A DNA stretch of 64,000 nt from Costus lasius. Lineage: Eukaryota; Streptophyta; Magnoliopsida; Zingiberales; Costaceae. Every line of letters starts with the position of its first letter. The first letter of the stretch is position 1. Below the pieces are notes generated by a model, which saw only the letters and a list, made by a program, of their open reading frames with translations, searched no databases and was not told the DNA's origin. The stretch is from contig CM050454.1 of NCBI GenBank assembly GCA_027563935.2, positions 26,533,501 to 26,597,500 of the forward strand, read 5' to 3'. This document shows, in pieces, positions 11,151 to 23,881 of the stretch. Made by a program: the position numbers and the translations under genes.

Positions 11151-14100
11151 CTAATGGTTGAGAAATCTCAAACCTATATTATTACAGTGCTTCTCATGCT
11201 TCTGCTGCGCCAGAGGCTTGGTAAGCGGGTCTGCCAGATTGTCATCTGTATGAACCTTGCAGATTTTGATCTCGCCACGATCTATGATCTCCCTGATCAA
11301 GTGAAACCGTCTCTGTATGTGCTTGGACTTCTGGTGCGACTGTGGTTCCTTTGCTTGTGCGATTGCTCCAGTGTTATCACAGAAGATAACCAAAGGATCT
11401 GCACTCGAAGGAACAACACCAAGTTCTCTCACGAACTTACGAATCCAGACTGCCTCCTTGGATGCTTCCGAGGCTGCAACATACTCGGCTTCTGTTGTGG
11501 AATCAGCAACAGTTGACTGTTTGAAACTCTTCCACACCACTGCACCTCCATTCAAGCTAAAAACATAGCCTGATTGCGATCGGAAATCATCCTGGTCCGA
11601 CTGGAACGAAGCGTCAGTATATCCTTCAATACTGAGTTCTTCCTGACCACCATATATCAAGAACATATCTTTGGTCCTCCGCAGATATTTTAAAATGTTC
11701 TTGACTGCAATCCAGTGCGCCATACCTGGATTACTTTGGAAACGACTGGTTACGCTTAACCCGTAAGCGACGTCTGGGCGAGTACACAACATCGCATACA
11801 TAATGGAACCAATAGCCGAAGCATAAGGCGTATTGTCCATTTCATCTTTCTCAGTCTGTGTTTGTGGACACTGACTCTTCGAAAGACTCAGACCATGTCT
11901 GACTGGAAGATATCCACGTTTAGAATTCTCTAAATGAAATCTCTCCAGGACCTTATCGATGTAAGTACTCTGGCACAGCCCGAGAAGCCTCTTAGATCTA
12001 TCCCTGTAGATCTTCACACCTAACACATAGGCTGCTTCTCCTAGATCTTTCATCTGGAAACACTTCCTCAGCCATGCTTTAACAGCATGCATTTCAGGAA
12101 TGTCATTTCCAATGATCAAGATGTCATCGACGTAGAGGACTAGGAAAGTAATCACGCTCCCACTAAACCTCTTATATACACACGGGTCATCCTCGTTCTT
12201 GATGAAACCAAATTCAGTAACTGATTCATCAAAACGAATATTCCAGCTTCTAGATGCTTGCTTAAGTCCATAAATGGACTTCTTTAACTTGCATATCTTA
12301 TGACGATCTGCTGGATTAGTGAAACCCTCAGGTTGTGTCATATACACATCCTCATCCAGATTTCCATTAAGGAAAGCTGTTTTCACATCCATCTGCCAAA
12401 TCTCATAATCATAATATGCAGCTATCGCGAAAAGAATCCGAATAGACTTAAACATGGCTACAGGTGAGAAAGTTTCATCATAATCTATCCCGTAGATTTG
12501 TTTGAAACCTTTCGCAACTAGCCTGCCTTTATAGGTAACTACGTTACCATCCATGTCAATCTTCTTCTTGAAGATCCATTTACAGCCTATAGGGATAACT
12601 CCCGAAGGCGGATCAACCAAATCCCAAACTTGGTTATCTGACATGGAGTCCATCTCGGCGCGCATAGCTTCAAGCCATCTCGCTGACTCCGGTCCACTGA
12701 CCGCATCCGCATAAGTGAGGGGTTCATCATTGTCAATGATGTAGACTCCGTCATAGCGCTCAGGCTGTCGACGGATCCTTCCCGATCTTCGCGGTTCCCG
12801 TGATATCTGAGCCTCAGGTTGTTCAATAACCTGTTCTACCGGCTCAGGCTCATCCAACTGTGCTTGATCACTTTGTCCTTCCTCTGGATTCTCATCCAGT
12901 TTTATTTCTCTCCCACTGGCCTCTTGCAGAAGAAACTCCTTCTCAAGAAATATGGCCGTCCGAGCAACAAAAACCTTGTTCTCTTTGGGATCGTTGAAAT
13001 AATAACCCTTAGTTTCCTTAGGGTAACCGACAAAGATACATTTGTCAGATCTGCTCTCTAGTTTCCCAGAGGCGAGCTTTTTGACATAAGCCTCGCAGCC
13101 CCAGATCCTGATAAATGTCAAGCTCGGCTGTTTCCCATACCATAACTCATATGGCGTCTTTGAAACTGCCTTGGATGGCACTCGGTTTAGTACCTTTGCA
13201 GCTGTTTCCAGCGCAAAACCCCAAAAGGAGTATGGAAGAGTAGCCTGACTCATCATAGAACGAACCATATCAAGTAACGTTCTATTTCTCCTCTCGGACA
13301 CACCATTCCATTGCGGTGTTCCTGGCGGAGTGAGCTGTGAGATAATCCCACACTCCTTTAGATAGTCAGTAAACGTATGACTTAGGTATTCACCACCTCG
13401 ATCTGAGCGAAGTGCCTTGATATTTCGGCCTAGCTGATTTTGTACTTCATTCTTGAACTCTTTGAACTTGTCAAAAGATTCACTCTTATGTCTCATCAGA
13501 TAGACATACCCATACCTACTGAAATCATCAGTAAAGGTAATGAAGTACTGATAGCCACCTCTGGCATGTTTACCAAATGGCCCACACACATCACTGTGTA
13601 TAATGTCAAGTAAACCTGAAGCCCTTTGACCTTTGTGAGGAAAAGGTGACTTCGTCATTTTACCCATCAAACAAGCTTTGCATGTATCAATCTCCTTATA
13701 GGAGAATGATCCCAGCAGTCCATGATCATGCAACCGCTTAATGCGTTTCTCGTTAATATGGCCTAAACGACTATGCCATAGCAAGGTGCTGTCATCAGCA
13801 TACTTGGCTTTCTTAATATCAATTTGCTGTATCGAGCATTCCATGTCCAACATGTATAACCCATTGTTAATTGAACCAGTTGCATAAACAATATTATCAA
13901 AAGACAAAATACACTTTGAAATATTGCATTCAAAGGAAAATCCCTTCCTGACAAGAGCAGGAATGGAGATAATATTTTTAGTTATACTGGGAACAAAATA
14001 ACAATTGTCTAGTTCCAATACAAGTCCAGATGGTAAAGAAATGAAATAGTCTCCTACAGCAACAGCAGCAACCCGTGCCCCGTTTCCAACTCGTAGGTCC

Positions 14101-15032
14101 ACCTCATGCTGTCCCACCTGTCTTCTTCTCTTGAGTTCCTGTACATTTGAACAAATGTGAACTCCACATGCAGTGTCCAACACCCATGATATAGAAGAAG
14201 AGAACATGACCTCAGTCACGAATATACCTGAGCCAGAAGCGAAGCTTCCCCTCTTATCTCCTTGGAGCGCTTTACAGTCCTTTTTCTAGTGACCCAGCTG
14301 GCCACAGTGGAAACACCTGTATTCCTTGGACCGCTTCACCTTCTGCTTCAGAGCCTTGCTGTAATTCTTGACCGGGGCCTTGCCCTTCTTCCCCTTCTTC
14401 TTGTTCCTTGAAGGAACCATCAAGACAGAGGTCGAAGGCTTACCCTTCAGAGTCTCCTCAGTGGTCAAGAGCATATTCAGCAGCTCTGCCGGAGTACAAT
14501 CGATTTTGTTCATATTAAAATTAATAATGAACGCGTCGAATGATGGCGGGAGAGACTGCAGAATAATGTCCACAGCAAGCTCCTGGTTGATGGTGTGCCC
14601 CAGTTTCTCCAGAGCCTCCTTGTGCCCAATCATCTTGAGCACGTGAGCTCCCACTGGGCTCCCTTCAGCCAGTTTGCTCTGAAAGAAGAGCTTAGTCAAA
14701 TTATAGCGTTCAGTCCTCGCCTGTGCAGCATACAGCATCTTGAGGTTTGCTATAATCTGTATAGCTGACATATCCTCATGCTGACGCTGCAGCGGTGGCG
14801 TCATAGACGCTAGCATCAGGCAAGCGACATCAATGCTATCATTGACGTGCTTTTCATAGGCTTCCCGAACCGCCCTTGCGGCGTTCGGAGCGGGCTGCGG
14901 CGGTATCGCCGTCTCGAGGACATACAGTTTCCTCTCTGCCTTAAGAACGATCTTAAGGTGTCCAAACCAGTCAGAGAAGTTCGGCCCAGCAAACTTCTCC
15001 CTTTCCAGTAGGGATCGCACATTGAAGTTCAT
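11151..15032 (-). pseudogene. gag-pol: Gag-Pol of C, one nonsense codon in the zinc knuckle
   Basis: The frame from ATG at 15032 to the stop at 11151 would give 1,293 residues but is broken once. Codon 249 is TAG (14288-14286), where relatives have Trp right after the knuckle's His (GQLGH-stop). The downstream part is open in the same frame and includes protease, the integrase HHCC finger and D-D35-E residues, RT with YVDD, and RNase H. The change TGG to TAG is a G-to-A transition whose opposite strand reads CAG, a CHG methylation context. As it stands only a Gag lacking the end of its knuckle would be made. Otherwise it is close to H and I. Confidence 0.95.
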
Positions 15033-16826
15033 GGTGTTCGTTGCTGCAGGTATCTACAACAATGCAAGAACAGCAAGGTCAGTATCAATGTATAAGAATC
15101 GATCAGGACTTAAGAAAGATTCTTTTTCTCACTATTTTATCAGGCGTGAAAAATCCAGCAAAACAGCCCGAAAGAGTAGAACTCTTTTAGTGAGATGGGA
15201 TCCAGATTTCATACTTGGTCTCCGCGTCCCGCTCAGGCGAGATAAGATGCACAGAGAGTACAAGCACTAGTTTCTGGTAGGCATCCCAGCCAATCGCCAA
15301 CCCGTGCGATTCCCCTTCATCTGGGCAATCCAGCAGACTGTGCCAACTGAGTTGGTACAACACAGTCTCTGATCCCACAGATGGCTGCCTCCATGTGCTA
15401 CCATATGTGTAGCCTACACGGTCAAGCTGACCCGACCTACTCCCTGGACCACCACGTGCTATGCTGAGCAACGAGAAGGGATAAATCCCTACTCTGTAAC
15501 ACGCAGGTGTAATCCCGCACCGTCTGAAGATAGATGGACGTGCCCACTGAGTGGGTACAACACGGCTCCAACGATAATCAGAACAGTGAGGTTTCGCGTC
15601 AGAAGGCTTACGAGCTTGATATTTTAGCGTTGGATTTTAACGGTCTTTTATCTTCTTCACTATCATGCAATTCCTATGGTGATAGCAGAAGATAAACTTA
15701 AACATGCAATTCTAATATTATACAATAAAAGAAAGCATGTATCTTATGTGGTAAAAGCCCATAGCCCTAGAAAACCTTAACCTAACTTAAGTCTTCATTT
15801 GCTCTTCATGGGTCTTTTGCTGCTCATCTGGCCCAAACCTGGGCCCAAGCGCCATCTGCAGCACAGGTGCGCCCACCAGGGAAAATGCGCCTGGTCCTAG
15901 GGTCGAACCCTAGACCTCCCACCTGGTCCAGCCACTTGCTGCATGCGCCTCTGCCAAGTGTGCACTGTGCTCTTGTCTAATTAAATTACAAATTTAACTA
16001 TCTAGACAAGATTGACACGCAGGTCAATTACATTTTATAAATTAAAGCAATGTGATACGCAGATCACAATAATTAATTTACAATTTTTAAAATCCAGGCA
16101 CGCAGGCCCCAGCACAGCACACAATTAATATGGGCAGCCCACATAAGACTAAATAGACAAACATATGCATCAATCAACAACCATGTGATCCATCATAAAA
16201 ATTAAAATTTTCGAAAACCCCATGGGATCAATTTTAATTTTCCTTATTTGCCCTACAACCTTACAACGGTCCATTACTAGGGATCCACTCATCCAACCTA
16301 GTCAGATCCACTGCCCTTACATGCACCAAGTCCTAACTGACTTGAGTCGACCATAAGGTCAACCATGCATGCGTCAGGGCTGAACGACCACACTGAGGTC
16401 TGGCAAGCGGGCGTGACCCCGGGCCTAACTCAGGTGCGTTCATTAATCGTCTCAGTCAGACATCGCTACACACCTGTCTGCAGTCGACCTATAGCCACCA
16501 TAGGCTTGCGCCAAGGTGCTATCTGGTCGACCCATTCAGGCTGTCAGATAGTCTGATCAGACTGTTGGATCTAAACTAGGGGTGACTTCAACCCTAATAA
16601 CCCGTCTAAGGGTTTAATGCAAGGCCTTGATCTAATGATATACGCGCAAGTGTTAAGTTTTAAAGAAAACAAAACTACTAGAAGCGCATACTATTTATAC
16701 ATGCGTCAACTTGCAACAAATGTTCTAGCATGTAGTTACGCATGTCATGAATAAACATTAGATCAAATGAACTAGCACAATCATGGATCACGTAAAGCAT
16801 CAAGCAATCAAGATAACATACAGTAA
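15033..16826 (-). other. Leader of C
   Basis: Minus-strand leader with the proposed 3' splice site (AG at 15055-15054, 21-base exon 15053-15033), both bulged hairpins (15336-15367 and 15539-15564) and the tRNA-like segment (15900-15957). The matching proposed donor is in the 5' LTR: ATG GCG ATG at 17018-17010, then GT at 17009-17008. The intron would be 1,956 bases. Confidence 0.75.
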
Positions 16827-16838
16827 CCTCTGATACCA
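16827..16838 (-). other. Primer-binding site of C
   Basis: Minus strand TGGTATCAGAGG: the last base differs from the usual TGGTATCAGAGC. It is two bases from the 5' LTR at 16841. Confidence 0.85.
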
Positions 16839-16840
16839 AT

Positions 16841-18563
16841 TGAAGTTACCCCTTTAGCCTAAGGGGGGTCCCCTTCTAGGGGGAGCAAAAACCCTAAAGT
16901 GATGGCGCATAAAATTTTGACTTGCGGAAACTAGGGTTATAGAATCGACTTGCATGTTAAAAGATCAACTCGATATAAGATTATCAAAGATGATGCAAAA
17001 CGATCATACCATCGCCATGGAGTAGGTGTTGCCTTGGAAGCTAAAGTCGCAAGTGCCACTTCTCCAAAGTCCCGCACACAAGAGGATGATGGCAAACTCT
17101 TTGTCGCTCCTTGTGCTAGCAAGGCTTCAAAGAATCCTTGATCGAATGAGAAAGGGATGGAGATCTTTTCTCTTGGCCGAATCCTCCTCAAATCTTCAAG
17201 CGTCGCCACACTCACGAGAGTCGAGAGGAATATGGGCGAGAGGAATAATTGTGTTGGCGAAAATAGGGTATATCCTATTTTGGATGAGCGCTCTCTCCAA
17301 GTGGAGATCATGGTTACTAAAAATAGTAACCACTCCTCACCCCAACGTTCACGCCAAGTGAACTTGTCGCCAACTCCTCTCCCCTTGAACCATGTGCTCA
17401 TCAAGTGAGCCGGTTCACTTTGGTTCGGTTTAAGAACCAATCAAGCCAATGATCTAGTCTAGATCTTAAATAAACCCTAAGGTTCCCGATCTAACCGTCG
17501 ATCTCCTCGATGCCCCTGATCTGACCGATCTGGCATCTATTCTCTCGATCGAAGCTTACCGATCTTAAGCCCTAATCAATCAAACATGATCAGACCAGAT
17601 CTCACTCACAATCAGAGATTAAATCCCTTTAAACTGAACCGAAACAATTCAGTCCACACGATCTGACTTAAGTAAGCCATATCATCAAATTGTGCGACCC
17701 TGAGGGTTTCCTTTAAATGTCGGTAACGATAATTCTCATTATCACGATCAGTGAGGGGTATCTAGCAACACATCACTGTCTCCCGATAGAAAGGAAAGAG
17801 TCTTCCAAGACTACACCCAAACCACAGCACAAGTGTGAATCATTTCACAAGGCATGCATATTTCCTTTGCCACTGGATGTTCTTATTGGACAAGCCTGTC
17901 AAGCTCGTAACTCCAATATGATGAGCATGATTAGAACAGATGAACACTGTCACCTGGGTATGGCCATACACTTTCTCAATCATCTCATCCAGGGGGCCCC
18001 TTTAGAACATCACACTCCTTAAACAAGGAGACGGCAATCCTATGTCTATCACTAGTGCTCTAACCTGACTCAAGCTCACCATCCAAGATAGTCTATAATC
18101 ATTATCTTTCAAATGATATTGAACCATCTCAAAACAATGACAATCATCATTCAGAAAACACAAGTGATCTCAAGTCAGAGGAAATGTGCCACTTGTCTTA
18201 ATCAAGGAATATTCACATTGTGACAAACAATTGAACATCCTAGTAGGGTCTGTCCAGTACATCCAATGTACCCATGAGTCTACATCTTATTCCATGCTCG
18301 AAGCATCCTATAAGATTAGAACACATATTAGTCTTAATCATATCAAGGCTGTCTCATGTTCACCAAGATATATCGACTAAGGACATAATAGTATGTCAGC
18401 CGAGCTGAACAGCTTTGAGACATTATTCAGAAGAACATATATTGCAGCAGACAATGTAGCTAACTGAATAACAACCATGCCTTTATAAACATAACAGTTT
18501 ATTACATGATACAAATACATTCCCATAGGCCTCAAACATTAGCCTTAAGGGCATACCCCAACA
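16841..18563 (-). repeat. 5' LTR of element C
   Basis: 1,723 bases, the same length as its partner. Palindrome copy at 17312-17331. The U3 start (18385-18563) resembles G, H and I, not the partner LTR of this element. CACGC follows at 18564-18568. Confidence 0.95.
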
Positions 18564-18943
18564 CACGCCTGTCTGCAGCCGACCTGTAGCCACCACGTGC
18601 TTGCGCACAGGTGCTACCTGGTCAACCCATCAAGGCTGTCAGATGGTCTGATTAGACTTTTGGATCTAACCTAGGGGGTGACTTCAACCCTACTAACCCG
18701 TCTAAGGGTTTAATGCAAGGCCTTAGATCTAGTGAGTCGCGCATGTTATAATAGTTTTGATAAAACAACAACAATTAAAATGCGCCAACATACATGCGCC
18801 AATACAAACATACAAGTTTCGATTATGACAACTTAACATGTATTTGCGCATGTAATCAAGATCTAAGCGTTATTCACAAACAAGGATCACAAAAGGGCTT
18901 AAGCAATCATAAAACATGCGTTAACCATGGCTCTGATACCATT
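18564..18943 (-). other. B leader remainder and primer-binding site
   Basis: Continuation of B after C; the first five bases are the duplicated target. The PBS TGGTATCAGAGC is at 18941-18930 on the minus strand, followed by B's LTR at 18944. The reverse complement matches H 40746 onward almost base for base. Confidence 0.92.
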
Positions 18944-20344
18944 TGAAAGGTTCCCACAAGGGGGCGAAACCCTAAATCATAGGCGCATATGAAGAATGAA
19001 AGCAACGGAAAGGGGGTTTCTAGATCTTGCATGGTATTATGATTAACAAAACCAATTGTATAGTAGTGATAGAACCATACCATAGCCATTTCTAGATGGC
19101 GTCTTGGAAGCTAGAGAACAAGAGAGGTCTCCTCCAAATTGTCGCACACAAGATGAGGTATAGCTTCTTCTTGTCGTCCCTTGTGCTAGCAAGGATCGTC
19201 CAAGTATCCTTCTCGTATGGAAGGGATGAGATCTTCTTGGCTTGGCGAAAAACTTCCTTCTCCTTTCGTCAACACCACATGCACTCTCGAATGAGCAAGC
19301 GACGAGAGGAAGGAGCGACAATAGGCGTGAGAGAGGAGTAACGTGAGGCGATGTCACGTTTAGGAGTCATGGTTTCTAAAAATAGAAACACTCCCACGTT
19401 CATGCACTCATGCGACCATGGGTTTACCCCAAGCGCAAACTTCTCTTCACCCTTGAACCATGCGCTCATTCATGAGCCGGTTCACTTTGGTTCGGTTCAA
19501 TAACCAAATAAGCCAAGCATTCAGTCTAGACCATAATAAACACTTAGGTTCTTGATCTGACCGTCAATCTCTTGATGCTCCTGATCTGACCAATCTAGCA
19601 TCCAATCTCTCGATCGAAGCTTACCGATCTGAAGCCCTAATCAATCAAACATGATCAGACCAGATCTCACTCACAATCAGAGATTAAATCCCTTTAAACT
19701 GAACTCAAACAATTCAGTCCACACGATCTGACTTAAGTAAGCCATATCATCAAATTGTGCGACCCTGAGGGTTTCCTTTAAATGTCGGTAACGATAACTC
19801 ACGTCATCACGATCAGTGAGGGGTATCTAGCAACACATCACTGTCTCCCAATATAAAGGAAAGAGTCTTCCAAGACTACACCCAAAAACAACACAAGTGT
19901 GAATCAACTCACAAAGCATACATATTTCCTTTGCCACTGGATGTTCTTATTGGACAAGCGTGTCAAGCTTGTAACTCCAATATGATGAGCATGATTAGAT
20001 TAGATGAACATAGTCACCTGGGTATGGCCATACACTTTCTCAATCATCTCATCCAGGGGGCCCCTTTAGAAAATCACACTCCTTAAACAAGGAGACGGCA
20101 ATCCTATGTCTATCACTAGTGCCCTAACCTGACTCAAGCTCATCATCCAAGATAGTCTATAACCATTATGTTTCAAATGATATTGAACTACCTCAAAACA
20201 ATGACAATCATCATTTAGAAAACACAAGTGATCTCAAGTCAGAGGAAATGTGCCACTTGTTACATTCAAGGATTATTCACATTGTGACAAACAATTGAAT
20301 ATCCTAGTAGGGTCTGTCCAGTACATCCAATGTACCCATGAGTC
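18944..20344 (-). repeat. 5' LTR of B, first piece
   Basis: Starts TGAAAGG on the plus strand (LTR 3' end) and is nearly identical to the H LTRs. It holds ATG GCT ATG (19089-19081) followed by GT (19080-19079), and GTTTC-TATTTTTA-GAAAC (19372-19389). It is interrupted at 20344 by D and resumes at 29490. Confidence 0.93.
20340..20344. repeat. Target duplication of D, left copy (GAGTC)
   Basis: GAGTC sits before D's TGTTGGGG and again at 29490-29494, right after D's terminal CTTCA. Confidence 0.96.
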
Positions 20345-22047
20345 TGTTGGGGTATGCCCTTAAGGCTAATGTTTGAGGCCTTTGGGATTGTAAAAGTATC
20401 ATGTAATAAACTCTTGTGTTTATAAAGGCATGGTTGTTATTCAGATTGTTACCTTGTCTGCTGTAATAAGTGTACTTCTGAATAATGTCTCAAAGCTGTT
20501 CAGCTAGGCTGACAGGCTATAAGTCCTTAGTCGAGATATCTTGGTGAACTGAGACAGCCTTGATATGATTGAGACTAATATGAGTGCTAATCTTATAGGA
20601 TGCTTCGAGCATGGAATAAGATGTAGACTCATGGGTACATTGGATGTACTGGACAGACCCTACTGGGATATTCCATTGCTTGTCACGATGTGAATGATCC
20701 CTGTAAGCAGCAAGTGGCACATGTCCTCTGACTTGAGATCACTTGTGTTTCTAAATGATGATTGTCATTGTCTTGAGGTAGTTCAATATCATTTGAAACA
20801 TAATGATTATAGACTATCTTGGATGGTGAGCTTGAGTCAGGTTAGGGCACTTGTGATAGATAAAGGATTGCCGTCTCCTTGTTCAAGGAGTGTGATGTTC
20901 TAAGGGGCCCCCCTATATGAGATGATTGAGATAGTGTATGGCCATACCCAGATGACTATGTTCATCTGATCTAATCATGCTCATCGTATTGGAGTTACAG
21001 GCTTGACATGCTTGTCCAATAAGAACGTCCAGTGGCAAAGGATACATGTATGCCTTGTGAGTTTGATTCACACTTGTGCTATGGTTTGGGAGTAGTCTTG
21101 GAAGACTCTTTCCTTTATATCGGGAGACAGTGATGTGTTGCTAGATACCCCTCACTGATCGTGATAACGTAAGTTATCGTTACCGACATTTAGAGGAAAC
21201 CCTCAGGGTCGCACAATTTGGTGATATGGCTTACTTGAGTCAGATCGTATGGACTGAATTCTTTGAGTTCAGATTAGAGGGATTTAATCTCTGATTGTAA
21301 GTGAGATCTGGTCTGATCATGTTTGATTGATTAGGACTTGAGATCGGTAAGCTTCGATCGAGAGAGATGATGCTAGATCGAAGAGATCAGGGGCATCAGG
21401 AGATGAATGGTTAGATCATGAGCCTTGGGGTTCGATTTGGTCTAGACCAAGTGGCTTGAGCTATTTCGGTTTGGTTTGAAGAACCAAAGTCGATTTGACG
21501 TTATTGGATTGAACCGGTTCACAAAGGTGAACGCTTGGTTCAATGTCAATAGGCGTTTTAGGGTTGGCTTAAACGCATGGCTTGATTGTCTTCCATTTAT
21601 GGTAAGTAATCAAACCGGTTTTTGCTCCAACGCCAAAAACGGATATGCGTTTTGCTCTTTGCTTCAACGCCTAGCTCTTTGGTTGGGCGATCGGAAAAAA
21701 AAGAGAGAAGCTTTGGCAAGAGGAGCTCTCGGCCAAGGGGGAATCATCTCATCACCCCCTTTCCATTCGACAAAAGAAAAGCTTGGGTGTCTTGCTAGCA
21801 CAAGGGACCGCAAGGAGTAAGCATCTTCATCTTGTGTGTGAACTTGTGGAGGAGATCTAATTTGTTCTCTTCATCCAAGCCGACTTCCAAGCATATGGCG
21901 TTGGTATGAATTTCCCTCTCAATCTATTCAATCGGTTATAGTTGAACATATGGCATGCAAATGATCTTAAACCCTTGCTTCCGCTAGCATATTTTTCATT
22001 AGCGCCATGACTAGGGTTTTTGCCCCCCATTTTAAGGGGTTTCTTCA
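20345..22047 (+). repeat. 5' LTR of D
   Basis: TGTTGGGG to TTCTTCA. Candidate core promoter signals are TATAAA at 20421-20426, TTTATAT at 21114-21120 preceded by the palindrome AGTCTTGGAAGACT (21094-21107), and an imperfect inverted repeat 21584-21611. ATG GCG TTG at 21895-21903 is followed by GTATGA. Which TATA is used cannot be told from sequence. Confidence 0.95.
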
Positions 22048-23860
22048 ATTGGTATCAGAGCTTGGCTCTATGCATGCTATTATGTTTGCTGATGTGATCC
22101 ATACATGTTGCGCTTACTTGATGATTTTGCGCTTACTTGATGATTTGGTTACATGAACTTTGCGCTTGTATCATGGTTACCTAAAGTTTGCGCTCCCCCT
22201 TGAAGGGGACCCCCTAAAGTTTGCGCTCCCCCTTGAAGGGGACCCCCTTAGATCTAAGGGTTATCAACATAAATGAAGCATGTTGTTTGATTGTTTGCGC
22301 TTGATCTATATGTTTTATAAAACTTACATCTTGCGCGGCTGATTAGATCTAAGGTGCCCCTACCATAAATCCTTAGATGGGTTGATGGGGTTGAAAGCAT
22401 CTTCTAGGTTAGATCCAACTAGTCTGATCAGACCATCTGACAGCCTAGATGGGTTGACTAGATAGCACCTGTGCGCAAGCACGAGGTGGCTATAGGTCGA
22501 CTGCATCCAAGGCGTGTAGCGAGGTCTGGTTGAGACAACTTCTGAACACACTTGAGTTAGGCCCGGGGTCACACCCGCTTGCCAAAACTCATGATGGTGG
22601 TTCAGCCCTTGGCGCATGCATGGTTGACCATTAGGTCAACTCGGGTCAGTTAGGACTCGGTGCATGCAAGGGGAAAGGATCTAACTAGATGGATGAGTGG
22701 ATCCCCATCAATGGACCATTGTAAGGTTATAGGGCTCATAAGGAAATTAATATTGATGCCATGGGTTTTTTCAAAATTTTAATTTCATGAATGGATCACA
22801 TGTTGATTGATGCCTATGCTTGTTTATTTAATCTTATGTGGGTTGCCCTAATGTGTGCTGTGCTGGGGCCTGCGTGCCTGGTAAATTATAAGTTAATATT
22901 ATTGTGATCTGCGAATCACTTTTTCATTAATTTATTGTATAATTGACCTGCGAGTCAAAGCTTGTCTAGATAGATCAAATTGTGTTTGATTAGACAAGAG
23001 CACAAAGGCACACATCCAAGAGGGGCATTCACCTGGTGGTGCACCTAAGGTGCTCTTGGCGCTAGGGCACTGGGTTGGACCAGATGAGATGCAATGGAGC
23101 TCAAGTGAAGACTTAAGTAAAATTAAGGTCTTACTAGGGTTCATGGGCTTTTTACCACATAAGATCATGCTTTCTATTTATTATTTAAATAATTAGAATT
23201 GCATGTTTATGTTTATCTTCTGCTATAGCCATAGAATATGCCTGATAGTAAGAAGATTAAAAGACCGTTAAAATCCAACGCTAATATATCAAGCTCGTAA
23301 GCCTTCTGACGCGAAACCTCACCGTTCTGACTATCGTTGGAGCCGTGTTGAACCCACTCAGTGGGCACGTCCATCTATCTTCAGACGGTGCTGGATTACA
23401 CCTGCGTGTTACAGAGCAGGGATTTATCCCTTCTCGTTGCTCAGCATAGCACGTGGTGGTCCAGGGAGTAGGTCAGGTCAGCTTGACCATGTAGTCTACA
23501 TATGTGGCGCATATGGTAGCACATGGAGGCAGCCATCTGTGGGATCAGAGACTGTGTTGTACCAACTCAGTTGGCACAGTCTGCTGGATTGCCCAGATGA
23601 AGGGGAATCGCACGGGTTGGCGATTGGCTGGGACAGCCTACCAGAAATTAGTGCTTGTCATCTCTGTGCATCTTATCTCGCCTGAGCGGGACGCGGAGAC
23701 CAAGTATGAAATCTGGATCCCATCTCACTAAAAGAGTGTTACTCTTTCGGACTGTTTACTGGATTTTTCAGTCAGACAAAATAGTGAGAAAAGAATCTTT
23801 CTTAAGTCCTGGATTGATTCTGAACATTGATACTAACCTTGCTGTTCTTGCTTGTTGTAG
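21904..23860 (+). other. Proposed leader intron of D
   Basis: Donor GTATGA follows ATG GCG TTG. The branch-site match TACTAAC at 23831-23837 is perfect, its A lying 24 bases before the AG at 23859-23860, with a T-rich tract between. Exon 2 begins Ile-Pro-Ala-Ala-Thr-Asn-Thr (23861-23881), in frame both with the LTR ATG and with gag. Inferred length 1,957 bases. This is the best-supported example because the gag-pol frame is also open. Confidence 0.6.
22050..22061 (+). other. Primer-binding site of D
   Basis: TGGTATCAGAGC, two bases after the LTR; complementary to plant initiator tRNA-Met. Confidence 0.94.
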
Positions 23861-23881
23861 ATTCCTGCAGCAACGAACACC
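22062..23881 (+). other. Leader of D
   Basis: Non-coding. It has two local tandem repeats: TGCGCTTACTTGATGATT at 22108-22125 and 22128-22145, and a 33-base period unit containing GCGCTCCCCCTTGAAGGGG from about 22180 to 22247. The second unit resembles the extra tail of A's LTR end. Both bulged hairpins are present (23344-23369 and 23550-23581). The tRNA-like segment is absent. Confidence 0.8.

Larger units (their letters stand above)
9408..18563 (-). mobile_element. Element C: complete minus-strand copia retrotransposon
   Basis: 9,156 bases with two LTRs of 1,723 bases each (9408-11130 and 16841-18563), a PPT at 11131-11141, gag-pol 15032 to 11151, a leader, and a PBS at 16827-16838. It is flanked by CACGC duplications inside the leader of B. 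The LTRs agree almost perfectly over about 1,544 bases but differ at about 20 positions in the 179 bases at the U3 start (see findings). Confidence 0.97.

Noticed and set aside
19043..19357. Open frames of about 60-170 residues inside LTRs, repeated at each LTR (for example 9504-10007, 19043-19357, 43562-43933)
   Set aside because: They recur only because the LTRs are nearly identical DNA. They fall on either strand, match no domain I know, and are disrupted in diverged LTRs.
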